DNA of 64,000 nt from NCBI RefSeq assembly GCF_028372415.1, contig NC_092875.1, positions 147,220,856 through 147,284,855 on the forward strand, given 5' to 3'. Positions 25,525 to 38,249 of the stretch are shown in pieces; the first letter of the stretch is position 1, and the number at the start of each line of letters is the position of its first letter. Below the pieces are notes generated by a model. It was not told the origin of the DNA. It saw only the letters and a program-made list of their open reading frames with translations, and made no database searches. The position numbers were made by a program, and so were the translations under genes. This DNA comes from Notamacropus eugenii (taxonomy: Eukaryota > Chordata > Mammalia > Diprotodontia > Macropodidae).

Positions 25525-26165
25525 CCCTAGCCAAAGACTTAAGATGTGATCCCAGGGTAGGCAGGGGAAAACCTGTGTATCCTTCGAACCTCCCTGTAGG
25601 GAGCTGTTAATGGCAGCCTTAGGACAGAAACACACTGCAGTTGTATAAGTTTCAGCAATATACCTGAGAGATAGCAATGAGAGACAATGGCAGGTCTCAG
25701 GGAAATGTGGAACACCAAATTTTTGGATCCATACTTGGAAATGTGGTGGTGTAACTTTTTAACTTGAGTGATGACAGCAGTGGAATGTTGTACCCAAGTT
25801 CTGAGAGTTTCTGACGCTAGCCTTCTGGAAGAGTATCCAGATCAGTTCTTGGCCTGAGGGTCAAGCATGTGTCCCCAGAGCTGGAGGAACAGTAAGGATC
25901 TGAGCCAGGGTACAAAAGAGCAAAATCTTGGGCTTTGCTTTTTGCAAGTTATGAGTTAATCAGATGGTACAAGTCCAATGGAAAAGGGGATTGCCTTTCT
26001 TTACCCTTCCAGAAGAAATACATAGTAGTCTCATAAATACAGAGGCTTTTAAAGGTTCCTGGGGGGTGGAGTGGGATAATGGTTGAATTCTCAAGAAAGT
26101 CATGGGGTTGTCTGTCTAGCAATCTCAAATTCATTTATCTTTTGAGAAGAATTTAGACTTTTAGG
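25522..26165. other. Intergenic sequence, nothing recognised
   Basis: No repeat family or gene that I can support. Confidence 0.5.
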
Positions 26166-26169
26166 ACAG

Positions 26170-26690
26170 TGTTGTTGTTTGTCCTTTATTTTCAGAGGAC
26201 CAGTGACATCACAGGGTGATGTCTTGACTTGTGTGTGAATTGGATTTAAGTGAGGCAGAATTGCACAAAGTTATCAACCTCACTCTTTCTTCCAGAGTTG
26301 CCTAAGTCCAGTGGAAGGACAAAAGTCAGGATAATGGGCAATGGCCCAGGATGCAGTGGATGACCTTGGCATCTTATGTATCTGACCAGACTCTAAGCCA
26401 TCCACAGGGCTGCTTCAGCCATCTTCATGGCCACTGGAACAAATTGTTCTCATCCATCCATTCAGCTGGGGGAATCTTCACATGCTTGAGGTAGGCATCC
26501 CCCTAACCCACTGAAGGGTTTGAGGTTCGGTTTCCCTCAACCTGGCTTAGCCTGTTTGTCGAGATGATTTTACAGGAGTATGGCCACCGTGCACGCTACA
26601 ACTTCTTAGAGAAACAGGTAAGAGCTGGGTGACCTTTTGGACACCAAAGGTGGATAAGCAGCCCTGAAAAGGACAAGCCTTCACACTAGA
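26170..26690 (-). mobile_element. RTE-tailed non-autonomous element, antisense
   Basis: Near the left edge the plus strand reads GTTTGTCCTTTATTTTCAGAG and GACCAGTGACATCACAGGG, the reverse complement of the RTE-type tail seen at 38690 and 47350. The interior (GGACAAAAGTCAGG, CAATGGCCCAGGATGCAGTGG, ATGACCTTGGCATCTTA, AACCCACTGAAGGGTTTGAGG, GTGCACGCTACAA, CTTTTGGACACCAAAGG) matches 38250-38728 in the opposite orientation, block by block. Confidence 0.85.
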
Positions 26691-26699
26691 GGTGCCATT

Positions 26700-27030
26700 C
26701 CTCCCTTAACATTCCATACACTTCAGGATAGTACCCTGAGATTGAATGCCTATACTAGTCTCTTCCACTAGAAATGTAGGAGAAATTATGTCAACCCTTC
26801 TTAATCTCATCTCTTTCCATATTCCCTGGTAGCTTGCCCCCACCATCATCTCCTCCCAAAACCTTCAATCTTTCCATATCTATTCCCTCCTTTCCTGATA
26901 CCTCTACAAAAAGTGCACAAGACTCCCTCATTTCTTTGAAAACCTCTTCCAACAGTCCCGCCAGCCTACCTGTGGCTACCTCCCTTTCCAGCATAGTAGC
27001 CAGATTAGCTGCTACCAATGTGCACTCTAG
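26700..27030. other. Pyrimidine-rich block before the BACE2 retrocopy
   Basis: Open in several frames on both strands but not GC-rich like a 5' UTR and not matching a family I recognise. Confidence 0.35.
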
Positions 27031-27034
27031 AGGA

Positions 27035-28895
<1,861 letters not shown>

Positions 28896-28906
28896 AAGGT
28901 CTCTTA

Positions 28907-29512
28907 TGTTGGGGTATAAGCTCAGTTCTCACGTGAATGATCTCGGGTCAGGTAAAGGTGAGGGCTCTTGAAACTACCAAACTCTCACGAGGCCCCCCAG
29001 AGAACAGCTGGGAACTGAGGAGTGAGACACGAGCTATCTCAATTTTCCACCTCTTCTCAGTGGAAACTTGCTGGGGAGAGCATCCCACCCTTGAGATTGG
29101 TCCGTGGTCTGAGCACACCTGTTGTTAATTGGCTAAGGGGCTGAGAGCATGCACGGTGTCCACAAGCAAACTATGTGGCTGGGAGAGCTTAAACGGGGAC
29201 AGGAAAGCCTGAGGGTCCATCCTTTTTCCTTGCTCCTCGGGAGGGAGAAGGGAGCTCCCATGGGGGGCTCCCGTGGGGAGCACTAACCCTGCATACTGAG
29301 AGGGGAAGGGTTCCTCTCTCCTCCAGAAGGAGAAGGGGGCTCCACGGAGAGCTCTAGCCCTGCATGCTGATATGTAGCTAAGATCTGGAGTAAAGCCTAC
29401 ACCTCTGTTTGACTCTGGAGGTCTCTTCTATCATTATGTTTATCCGGCTGGCCACCGAAGACCTGGAGATAGGTAAGATGACCCGGGCAGCCCACGGCAA
29501 TTAGGCTGGACA
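28907..29512 (+). mobile_element. Solo LTR of an endogenous retrovirus
   Basis: A 606-bp unit beginning TGTTGGGGTA and ending GGCTGGACA, so it has TG..CA ends. It is flanked by a perfect 6-bp duplication CTCTTA (28901-28906 and 29513-29518). The interior is GC-richer than its surroundings and contains repeated GGGAAGGG/GGGGCTCC patches and an AGTAAAGCC region in the right third that may hold the poly(A) signal. No internal viral sequence lies beside it. The 6-bp duplication fits a class II (beta-like) element, but this is an inference. The plus strand is assumed from the AGTAAA position. Confidence 0.85.
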
Positions 29513-29519
29513 CTCTTAT

Positions 29520-30740
29520 ACCTCAAGATCTCTTCCGAAATAGAGAATATAACTTCAGGTTTCAGCTATGAAAGTAAAATAATAATTTTTCAAAAGAATT
29601 TTTAAAAAAATAGTTACTTATATTTGTTGGTGATTTTTTTTAAATTTTTAACATATTTTAGTATAATGTAAAGATTCATCTTATGATGGCAAGAAAGACT
29701 TAATGAGTTTACTGAACCTGCTATTCTCTCCAGTTACAAGCTCACAATAGGCATTTTCATGGCCCTTCTGTGTACCTTGGATTAGAGTTCTAAAATACTT
29801 AATGACAGTGTCCCCATCACTTGACAACCTTTACTTGTCTCTGTTTTTTAGGATGGTGAGGGACCCTCTTGTCAGTATCACAGAAACCACACAAATAGAG
29901 GTTTTGAACTCTCAATTGTGCCTACCAGAATAATTCTAAACCAGTCATCATTAAAGACCTTAATATTCACTCACATAAAAACATAAAAGACCTTTCTGTT
30001 TCATCTGCTTTAGTTGATGTATTTCCCTCTCACAAACCATCAGAACTGCAGTAACTAAAAAGTAAGTTTTCATCTTTAGATTTCACCCTAGTGGGTAAGT
30101 TAACTTACACCATTTTTTTTCATGGATACCAGAAATTTATGACTAGTTTTCAGTGAACTTAGAAGAGTGAGGTGAAAATGAAGCAAAGGACAATTTTATC
30201 CACTTTCATAACTCTGGAAGGACTACTTCCTGTGCTCAGATACCCCTACACCTATACCTCAGGCTTTTTATATCTTAGGTATAATAATTCTAGATTAGCT
30301 TTAAATATAAAATTCACTCACTTTGTGGATATTCAGTTTTTAGGCAATAAGAAGTGGATAGAACTGACCTTTTATATATAACAGTTCTCTGCTTTAAACA
30401 GGTAGAAATTGGGAAAATTCTTGATTGCTACTATTTCTTCAGAGATGGAACTAATGGCATTATAAAATATGATGCAATTAGAATTTTGAGTGTTTGAAAT
30501 AACTGATTATCAACTTTTCTCGTTACTCAACTTTCCATGTTATGTCTTATTATCAGCTGAGTGGATATTCTCTGTAATCACTCTGATTCCATGGAAAGTT
30601 CCATGTAAATATTGATTTCCTCTGGCTAGAATTTCTTTTGTGGTTATAATAATTCCCATCAACAATCCATACCCTCAACACACCAAGCAATTTCTCACTG
30701 ACTTGAATGTTATTTCTATATTTTATGTGTCTTCACTGAT
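29520..30740. other. Intergenic sequence, nothing recognised
   Basis: AT-rich, with A and T runs around 29570-29660. No repeat family or gene that I can support. Confidence 0.5.
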
Positions 30741-30749
30741 GAAGGTCAT

Positions 30750-30955
30750 TCCTGGTGAGGAAACTTCCCACACCAATGCAGATCAATAATTGTTCTGCAA
30801 CTTTTAGCTACTTACTTGGGTTGCTAAAAGGCTTCACTGATTTTCCCAGGGTCTCACTCAGCCATTACAAATCAGAGACAGGACTTGAGCTTTCAGACTG
30901 AAGCAAGTTCTCTGTCCTCTAGATGACCCTGCATACTCTACTTCTACATGGTCTA
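30750..30955 (-). mobile_element. Marsupial tRNA-type SINE, second subfamily, antisense
   Basis: The plus strand begins with the reversed tail (TCCTGGTGAGGAAACTTCCC, ACACCAATGCAGATCAATAAT) and ends with the reversed head near 30950. The tail is the one seen at 20800-20850. Confidence 0.8.
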
Positions 30956-31019
30956 TATATGACCACACAGAACAGCTATTTTAACCCAGAAGCCTTATTG
31001 GTACACTGAAGATAGCTCT

Positions 31020-31150
31020 ATGTTATATTATATATAATATACATATATTTTATGTATATAAAATATATAATTATATATATACATATGTGTGTGTGTGTGT
31101 GTATAAAAGAGAGAGGAAGAGAGGGAAAAGGGGGAAAGAGAGTGTGTATG
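31020..31150. repeat. TA, TG and GA low-complexity tract
   Basis: A TA-rich segment passes into a short TG run (31087-31102) and then a GA-rich stretch. Confidence 0.9.
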
Positions 31151-31184
31151 CTCCATCAGTTCTAATTTTATAAGCAATCAATCA

Positions 31185-31275
31185 ACAACTATTTTTAAAG
31201 CACCTATTATGTGCTAGGTATTTCCCTAGACAACCAGGATTTCAAGTATAAAAAAGAAATAATCCCTGCTCACAA
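31185..31275 (-). mobile_element. L2 LINE 3' end, antisense
   Basis: Plus strand: AAGCACCTATTATGTGCTAGG, then a degraded ATCCCTGCTCACAAATAG stretch. It is the reverse complement of the L2 terminus. Confidence 0.7.
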
Positions 31276-31399
31276 ATAGTTCAGTGAATTCTATACTTGG
31301 AAAGAGTAAATTCATATCAGTTGTAATATTGACTGGCCACCCAGTCCATAAGCTATCTCTTTATTTCCTTCCCCCCACCCTGAACCTAAAGTTTTTCTT

Positions 31400-31620
31400 T
31401 TTAGAAAGGTTGTGTTATATAGTAAATAGAGATCTGGCTTTGAAGTCAGAAAGACAAGTGTTCCAGTATGTAATGCATATTAACTTTGACATCCTAAGCA
31501 AATCACATAAAACTCTCAGTGCCCCAGACTATATACGTTGTAGGATAGTTGCTAGTCCCCATTGGTAAAGAGAGTTTCCTCACCAAATAGTTCCCAATTA
31601 ACTATATACCAGGCTTAGAC
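31400..31620 (+). mobile_element. Marsupial tRNA-type SINE, second subfamily, sense
   Basis: Head ATAGAGATCTGGCTTTGAAGTC, core GACATCCTAAGCAAATCAC, tail CCCCATTGGTAAAGAGAGTTTCCTCACC-like (31556-31583). Confidence 0.75.
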
Positions 31621-32029
31621 CAAAAAAAAAACAACAAACCAGCAAAGAGTTTTGGTTATTTAGAGATGAGATTGGGAATATGGTAATTTAGAATGTTAGT
31701 GGAGGAGTTTGTGAGATAGGAATTCTAATAATTGTTGTACAAACCAATGACCTATCATTTTAGTCATAATCCATGGCCAGAAATAATATTTGAGAAAGCC
31801 AGTGCCTTTTTTGTAGGTGGTGTTCCTTGCCATATTTAGCTTTTATTACTCAACTTTTTAAAGCTCTTTGAATAGGGCACTAGATGTGAAATCTATAGGA
31901 AGAGTCCATTTTTCTTTGCTATTGAAACATAAATGCCTTTGAAATAATTAACAGCCATGACCTAAAAAAAAACCAAAAAAAACCCCTATTCCATAGGGAA
32001 ATTGTCTTATATTTCTCTTTCCTTTCACG

Positions 32030-33700
32030 GTCCAACTTTTAGAAAGGGTCATCTTATATTTGCTGCCTTCACGAACTTGCCTCTCACTATTCAGTCCCTG
32101 GCAATCTGGTTTCTGACTTCATCACTCTTCTGAAACTGCTCTCCCCAGAGTTACCCATGATTTTGATTGATAGATATAGTATTTTCTCAGTCTCTATTGT
32201 TTTTGGCCTCTCTGCAGCATTTAACACTGCTGATCACCCTTTCTCTGGACACTCTCAAGTCTATGGTCTATGGGTTTTTGTGACCCTGTTCTCTTTTGAT
32301 TTTCCCATGTGTCTGACTGCTCTTTTTCTAGAGATATTCCCCCAAGGCTCTATTCTTAGCCCTCTTCTATTGTTCTCTCTAGGTATCTTTCCTTTCAATA
32401 AGTTCATAAGCACTCACAGATTTAATTTTCATTGTTATGCAGATGATTTCTGGATCCAGACTTATCTCCCTCCTAAACTCTAATCTTGCATCACATTTCA
32501 AACTATAGGCATCTCAACTTTGTCCAAAATAGAGCTTATTATTCTTTCTCAAACCACTCCTCCACCTTGCCTAGTTCTGTTGATAGCATCAATCACCTTT
32601 TTTCTAGTTTACTCAGGCTTGAAATTCTGGGTTAGCCTTGATTCTTCTCTCTCCTTCACCCCTAGACCTAATCAGTTGCCAACAATAGGTCCCAGGCCAA
32701 GCCCCACTTGGTCATTATGGTTTGGGCCCTGATTGGCTCAGAGTGATGTAAATAGTAATTGTTTCTGTTTTAGCCAGATACCTGGGGAGTCTTCCCTTCC
32801 CAGATTGATTTCTTTTTTGGACTAAGTAAAAGTGGCCATTCTTTGCCCCATTTCTTATCTAGCCTAGTCATTGAATGGGTATTGCCTCAGTCAAAGGTAA
32901 CCTGCTAAAGGCCTTAGTTCAAAAAGGCCAAGGCCTTCCACTGCAATCAGGGCCATTTCCAGTCTTTCTGATCTGTATTTTGCCACTGGACCCAGATGAC
33001 TCTGAAGGAGAAAGTGAGGTTGGTGACTTTGCACAGCCCTCCCTCACTTAAATCTCAAGGCATTACCTTCCTGATATCATGGAAGACCAACAACAAACAA
33101 TAATCAGTTGCTAAATCTTATTTATTCCACTTCCACAACATTTTTTTAATCCAAGGCTTTTTTTTGTTCTCACCTCATATACCCAACCCATTGGCAAATC
33201 ACATCATTGCTTCCTTCATGACTTCTCTTATATAAGTCTCCATCTTCATGGCCACCATTCTAGTTTGTCTTATTCTTATTATGTCTGGGATTACTTGGAT
33301 TAGGTGGAAGTTGCCTGCTTATGCCCAACCTCTCCCTCCTCTAATCCTCCATATAACTGCCAATGTGAAATTCCCAAAGTGCAGGTCTGATGTCACCCTT
33401 CTACTCAAGAAAGTACTATGGCTCCTTCTTGTCTCTAGGATGAAATATAAATTCCTCCGGCTTCTAAAGTCTCCAAATCTGGTTCTACCTTACCTTTCTA
33501 GACTTAGCACAAAATACTTTCCTTCAAGAACTCCACAGTCCCAACAAACACTTATTTACTGTTGTTCGTACATGACATTTCTCTCTCCTGTTTCCATCCC
33601 TTTGCTTGGGTTGTTTCCCATGCCTAGAATGTACTCCTTACTTACCTCTACTTCTTAGAATCCCTGTGTTCCTTCAAAACTCATCTCCAGTGCCTGGACA
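32030..33700 (+). mobile_element. L2 LINE, split by an RTE-tailed SINE
   Basis: The left part (32030-32682) holds decayed reverse transcriptase: AAFNTADHPF near 32215-32245, PQGSILSPLL near 32340-32370, and NFHCYADDFW near 32425-32455. The right part (33101-33700) continues with L2 C-terminal and 3' sequence (AAGTGCAGGTCTGATGTCACC, TGGCTCCTTCTTGTC, LTSTS-type end). The two are joined by the duplicated TAATCAGTTGCYAA. Confidence 0.87.
32683..33100 (+). mobile_element. RTE-tailed SINE (418 bp) nested in L2
   Basis: Flanked by TAATCAGTTGCCAA (32669-32682) and TAATCAGTTGCTAA (33101-33114), a 14-bp target duplication with one mismatch. The interior has TTGCCTCAGTCAAAGGTAAC, AAAAGGCCAAGGCC, CACTGGACCCAGATGACTC and GGAGGAGAAAG-like sequence. 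It ends TCATGGAAGACCAACAACAAAC, resembling the tails at 44272 and 47380. Confidence 0.92.
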
Positions 33701-33819
33701 GGGAAGGAGGAAGAGTCACTGGTGACAATGGAAGGGAAATTCCTTGGATTCTTTCTCACCTCCACCAGAACCATTCATTGTCAGTACCCCCTCCCCCAAT
33801 GCTGCTTCTGTGATCTTTT

Positions 33820-33950
33820 AGGAAAAGCTGGGCTGCATGATCCAGGGAAGTCATTTAACACTGGGGTTTCCCATCTATAAATTAAGGCGGTGTACTAGAT
33901 GACCTTCATGGTCCCTTCCAGTTTGAAAACCTTATGATCCTATTACTTTT
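33820..33950 (+). mobile_element. MIR fragment, sense
   Basis: Contains GAAGTCATTTAACACTGGGG, CCATCTATAAATTAAGG and GGTCCCTTCCAGTTTG, the MIR core and 3' part. Confidence 0.75.
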
Positions 33951-34504
33951 TTGAGAGTTCCAAGTTGTACCAGTGTCTGCTGACATTTGTTTCTTGCTAT
34001 CAGAAACCCTAGGAGAATGAAGTCAGGCAGACTCCTCTCTTATGAATTGGAAAGTGTTACTTATGTTAACAAAAATTTGTGGCTTAAGGTCAAATCAAAT
34101 CTAGCATGACTAATTAAACTACAGTCTTCCTGGTGGATATACACTGACCCTGGTCCACAGTAGACCCTATAAGTATTAGGAGTTAAACCTTTAATTCTTT
34201 AGTGCATTTAACTCATGTGGTTATGACTCATAGTAATATGTTTAACAGATACCCTGGTTTCCAAGTTGCACATCCAAAGTAACAGCTTTAATTATTATTT
34301 TTTAAAGAGATTCGTGCAAGTCTGCATACCAGCAGTTAAGCTTGGCTGGCTCAAGCCATCTTGAAATATTTAACTTACTGGATAGTAGAGGACTAAACCA
34401 TTTAGAGCAGTTCCAAGAAACTCCCTTCAGAGACATCAATCATTCACCCAATATTAGTTTTAAAAGAAACATTGGGAACAAAGATAAATAAAATGCTGAT
34501 TGGA

Positions 34505-34685
34505 TATTTAAGTTATCTGATGCAGTGGATAGAAGCTGAGGAGATCAAGGCTTAATTACTATTAGCTGTGTGACCATGGGTAAATCATTTCCCTCTTGGG
34601 CCTTAGTTTGCTCATCTATTAAACAACAGGGTCGGACGAGTTGGCCTCTGAGGTCCCTTCCAGCTTTATGATACTATCATCCCAA
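34505..34685 (+). mobile_element. MIR SINE, sense
   Basis: Reads AGCTGTGTGACCATGGGTAAATC, TTAGTTTGCTCATCTATTAAAC, GAGGTCCCTTCCAGC, in MIR order. Confidence 0.85.
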
Positions 34686-34691
34686 CCTCTC

Positions 34692-34805
34692 AAAGCTCCC
34701 AAGCCAGGAGAGGAGAACCTGTGGTCTTCAGACCATATGTGACCTTCTAGGTCTTTAAGTGAGGCCTTTTGACTGAATTCAAATTTTACAGAACAAATTC
34801 ACTAT
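34692..34805. mobile_element. Short DNA-transposon-like element
   Basis: Begins CCAGGAGAGGAGAACCTGTGG then CCATATGTGACC, similar to the arm of the palindromic element at 35282-35397. Only one arm is clear. Confidence 0.5.
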
Positions 34806-34829
34806 TTTCCAAGACTAGAAGCTGCACAG

Positions 34830-34925
34830 TAATCTGTCCCACTGATCAACCTCTCAATTTCTTAACCAGTACCAAATTGTCTTGATGATTACTGCTTTGT
34901 AGTATAGTTTGAGATGTGGTTCTAT
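34830..34925 (-). mobile_element. L1 LINE fragment, antisense
   Basis: The plus strand reads CACTGATCAACCTCTC, ACCAGTACCAAATTG and CTTTGTAGTATAGTTTGAG, the reverse complement of a conserved L1 ORF2 segment. Confidence 0.75.
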
Positions 34926-35281
34926 GCTGGATTAGATGCAGGACTTTCTGACTCCCAACCCAGAACCTTATCCACCAAACTAGGCTTTCACTGCACCTCT
35001 CATTATTCCTCAAAAATCACCTGCAGTAGTTCAGCAATCACACAAGGAAGTTCTCTCTGTACCTTAATATTTAATTGCATGAATCCACAGATTTGATGTG
35101 ATTTAGGTAATCATCTCTATGTAAATGACTCCTAAATCTACATAACCAGCTCTCATGTCTCTCCTGCTCTCTAATCTCATATTACCAATCCACCTGCTGG
35201 ACATTACCTGGATGTCAAACTTAACATGTCCAGCATATTCAATAGAATTCATCATCTTCCCCCTCAAACCTACCCCAGTCC

Positions 35282-35397
35282 AGAGGTAGGGAACCTGTAC
35301 CCTCAAGGTCACATATGTGACCCTTTGACAGAATCAGGACCTTGAGTACCTAAGGGGCCATATGTGACCTCAAGGCTGCAGGTTCCCCACCCCTGCA
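35282..35397. mobile_element. Palindromic MITE inside L2
   Basis: Arms 35282-35317 and 35359-35394 are inverted repeats that match at 30 of 36 positions (AGAGGTAGGGAACCTG against AGGGGTGGGGAACCTG, both ending GGTCACATATG). A 41-bp loop separates them. Short flanks CCCAGTCC (35274-35281) and CCTAGTCC (35398-35405) could be a 7/8 target duplication, as expected for hAT. No coding content. Confidence 0.75.
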
Positions 35398-35424
35398 CCT
35401 AGTCCAAATGTCACTATTTCTTCT

Positions 35425-35520
35425 GAATATGCATACATATACATATTGCAGAATATGTAGAGTATAGAATATACAAACACATATATATGCATGCATGTAT
35501 GTATGTACATATATATATAC
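35425..35520. repeat. TA/TG-rich simple tract
   Basis: ATACATATACATATTG-type sequence, with ATGCATGCATGTATGTATG at about 35488-35506. Confidence 0.85.
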
Positions 35521-36307
35521 ACCCCTCTCATCTTTCCAGTCCTCCAACTCTTCCCTTTCACTTTTCTCTTATAACTGCTAAGTTGCCATATCACCTTAGT
35601 TCAGGCCTTCTTCACCGTTTGCCTGACTTATTACAATTGGTTTTCCCGCCTCAAGTCTCTCCCCTCTCTGATTCATCTTCCACACAACTACTAAATTGAT
35701 ATTTCTAAATCACGTCTGATCCTGTCATCATCTTCTCAAGAAGCATCAGTGGTTCCCCCTTGCCTATAGAATAAAGCACAATCCTCTCTGGCATTTAAAT
35801 TCCTTCACAATCTGATTTCAATCTACCTTTTTTTAAAGTTCTTTTTTATCATTATGGATGTAACAATCATCAACAGGAACATTCTAACATACAAAGAACA
35901 AAAAGGAGGGTTGTGTAGGAAATGATGGACCTGGGTTAATACAGTTTCCAACCCATCTTTCCATACTTGTTTCCCACTCCTCTCTCTAGCGCTCCGAATT
36001 TGGCCAAAGTGGCCTACTCACTGTTCCCTGTAGACAACATCCCATCAGCTCTCTCCATGTCTTTGCATGAGCTGTCCTTTATTCCTGGAGTATTCTCCCT
36101 CCTCTCCTCTTTCTCCTGGGAATCCCATATCTTTCAAGACTCATCTCAGGGGACACCTCTTTCATTAAGTCTTTCCTGACTCCTCCATTATAGCATGTCC
36201 CTTTCTTTTCTCGATGTTCTTGGATTTATATTTATTTATCTGTGTACACGTTGCTTCTCCTCAGTAGGATGCAAGTTCCTCATTGGCAAGATTTGTTGTA
36301 ATTATCA

Positions 36308-36500
36308 CAAAGCACCTAGATGGTATAGCATAGAGTTGTGTACAACCTTGAGTTGAGAAGACCTGAATAGTCCTCAGTTTCTTTGTTTGTAAAATGAACG
36401 ATTTCCCTGGGTTGTGGTGGGGATAAAAATGAAATAATAAGGTAAAGTGCTTTGTAAATCTCAAAGTCTTCTATAAATCTGGCTCTCATTTTTTGATCCA
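36308..36500 (+). mobile_element. MIR/tRNA-type SINE, sense
   Basis: Contains AGCACCTAGATGGTATAGCA, CCTCAGTTTCTTTGTTTGTAAAATG and the tail AAAGTGCTTTGTAAATCTC. It separates the main L2 body from its terminus. Confidence 0.75.
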
Positions 36501-36740
36501 TGCTGGCAGGCTTCCTAGCACTAGGCTCATGCTGGTTCTTCTGCTACGAAACCACATGCAGGCTTCTGGCAATCTTTTTGTTCAAACATGAGCTGGATGA
36601 AATCCCTTACTGCAGTTACTCTGGATTTCTTGATCACAATTTGGTCCTGTGCTCTATTTTGATGGAATACTTGGTTGAGTGGCTGGTGGTACTGCATCCG
36701 TTCACTGAGCCATCTTATAGGAAAGTCTGTTTTCATTTTT
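36500..36740 (-). other. Unidentified insert with an open frame
   Basis: About 240 bp between the SINE and the L2 terminus. The minus strand is open for 69 codons (36527-36736) with a protein-like composition, including RDFIQLMFEQKDCQKPACGF. The plus strand is open too. I do not recognise the protein. It may be a piece of a retrocopy or of an unfamiliar transposon. Confidence 0.3.
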
Positions 36741-37254
36741 GCCTTTATACCCCTAGTATCCGGCCTGGTGCCTTAATAAACAGTTGTTGAGTTGAATTAA
36801 ACTTGAAGTCACATAGATCGGCGAGGTGCTCTCCTATGATCTCTTCACTTTGAGATTTCAGTTTTCTGAGTTATTTTAGCACTAGTCATTTTAATTTAGA
36901 GGTTTCTTTCCACAACCTCTCCAACAATGATTATTCTATATGTTGTTTACCAAATTGCTGCGTGTGGGGTAAAACCTCAAAATGGTTTTTTAAAGTATAT
37001 TTTAAAGTATATTTATTTCCTTTCTTCTTCTTGGTGATTTGGAGCAATCTTTAACATGTGTATTGATGGTTATAATTCTTTTGACAACTGTTTGTACATC
37101 TGCTTCAAACACATTCATTTAGGAATGATTCATGGTCTTGTATATTTGCCTTAGTTCCCCATATAGTTTGGATTGCAGACTTTTATCAGTGATATTTGAT
37201 GCAAAGATTTTTTTAAACCCAGTCAACTATTCATCTTTCTTCCTATTGAGAGGC

Positions 37255-37430
37255 TGTGTAGTGTGGGAAAAACACTGGAGTGGGAATCAGGAAAATGTGA
37301 ACTCTTATTCTGTCTTGGACGTATTTAACTTGTCTAGACCTCATTTTCCTTCCCTGTAAAATGACAGCATTGTTTTTCATGATTTCTGAGGTCCCTAACA
37401 GTTCTAAATCTTTGATCTTATGATTGTCAC
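37255..37430 (+). mobile_element. MIR SINE nested in L1
   Basis: Sense MIR: GTGTAGTGTGGGAAAAACAC, GGAGTGGGAATCAGG, CCTCATTTTCCTTCCCTGTAAAATG, CTAACAGTTCTAAATC. The L1 sequence resumes on both sides. Confidence 0.75.
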
Positions 37431-37548
37431 TGTTGTATTGATTTCATTTATATAAAGGACATTCAGTTTGTGTAATCCAAATTATCTATGCAGTAGGGGC
37501 TTGATAACTTATTGATATCTGCTCTCAGCTAGAGAGTGATTTAGGATT

Positions 37549-37692
37549 TTTTTCTTTTTTTTTTCAAGAGGCAATTGGGGTTAAGTGACTTGTCCAGGGT
37601 CATACAAGTAGTTAAGTATCAAGTGCCAGATTTGAACTTGGGCCCTCCTGATTCCAGGGTTTGTGCTCTATCCACTGTGCCATTTAGCTGCC
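37549..37692 (-). mobile_element. Marsupial tRNA-type SINE nested in L1
   Basis: Antisense SINE with a T-rich left edge (37549-37563), GGTTAAGTGACTTGTCCAGGG, GATTTGAACTTGGGCCC and a head ending CATTTAGCTGCC. It is flanked by GTGATTTAGGATT (37536-37548) and GTGACTTGGGATT (37693-37705), an 11/13 target duplication. Confidence 0.88.
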
Positions 37693-38249
37693 GTGACTTG
37701 GGATTCTTGAGAGTTTTGAGCTGGAAGGTAAATTTGAGGCATGTCTAAGAGCTCTTGAAATTCCCAACTTTTCCTTTCAGTCCATGTCTCTTGTACTGTG
37801 TGTCCTGTTAAGAACTTCTGGGAAAAAATTTAAATCTACTTTCTGGCTCAAAACGTGAGATAGTCCCAAGTTGTTCTCAAGGCTGAGAGGGGGAAATGCT
37901 TGTGTTTCTGAACTACAGATCACAGAATGTTTGTCAGTTCTCAGATCTCTGTTACACATATTTTGTATTTTATTACTGCCTCTATCCCTTGTTTGGTTAA
38001 GAATTTTCCCGCAGTCATAGCTATAAAAGATACCAAATCTAGCACTTCTATTTCTTTTAGTAGTGTAACCTTTAATATTCAGATCACATATCCACTTTGA
38101 GTTTGTTGTGGTTCATAATGTAAGATATTATTCAAAACCTATATTTTGCCTGCTTTCAAGTTTTTCTAGCAGTTCTTGGGGAAGTTGTAGAAAAATATAC
38201 ATGCTAATATACTGTTGGGATAATTGTGAATTGTTGCGTGGTGTTCAAG

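Larger units (their letters stand above)
34990..36307 (+). mobile_element. L2 LINE, sense, with inserts
   Basis: Decayed L2 ORF2 and 3' region: CTCTATGTAAATGACTCC, CCTGCTGGACATTACCTGG, CTTAACATGTCCAGC, TCAGGCCTTCTTCACC, CATTTAAATTCCTTCACAATCTG, and CATGAGCTGTCCTTTATTCCTGG. Its last 50 bp (GTATCCGGCCTGGTGCCTTAATAAAC) lie at about 36740-36790, beyond a SINE and an unknown insert. A palindromic element (35282-35397) and an unassigned A/T-rich piece (about 35830-35960) also interrupt it. Confidence 0.8.
36880..38235 (-). mobile_element. L1 LINE, antisense, split by two SINEs
   Basis: The plus strand gives the reverse complement of L1 ORF2 3' sequence. TTTCCACAACCTCTCCAACAATG, GGATTGCAGACTTTTATCAG and GATGCAAAGATTTTTTTAAACCC lie left of the first insert. 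TATAAAGGACATTCAGTTTGTG lies between the two inserts. CCTCTATCCCTTGTTTGGTTAAG, ACATATCCACTTTGAGTTTG and TTTTTCTAGCAGTTCTTGG lie right of the second. The inserts are at 37255-37430 and 37549-37692. Confidence 0.82.
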
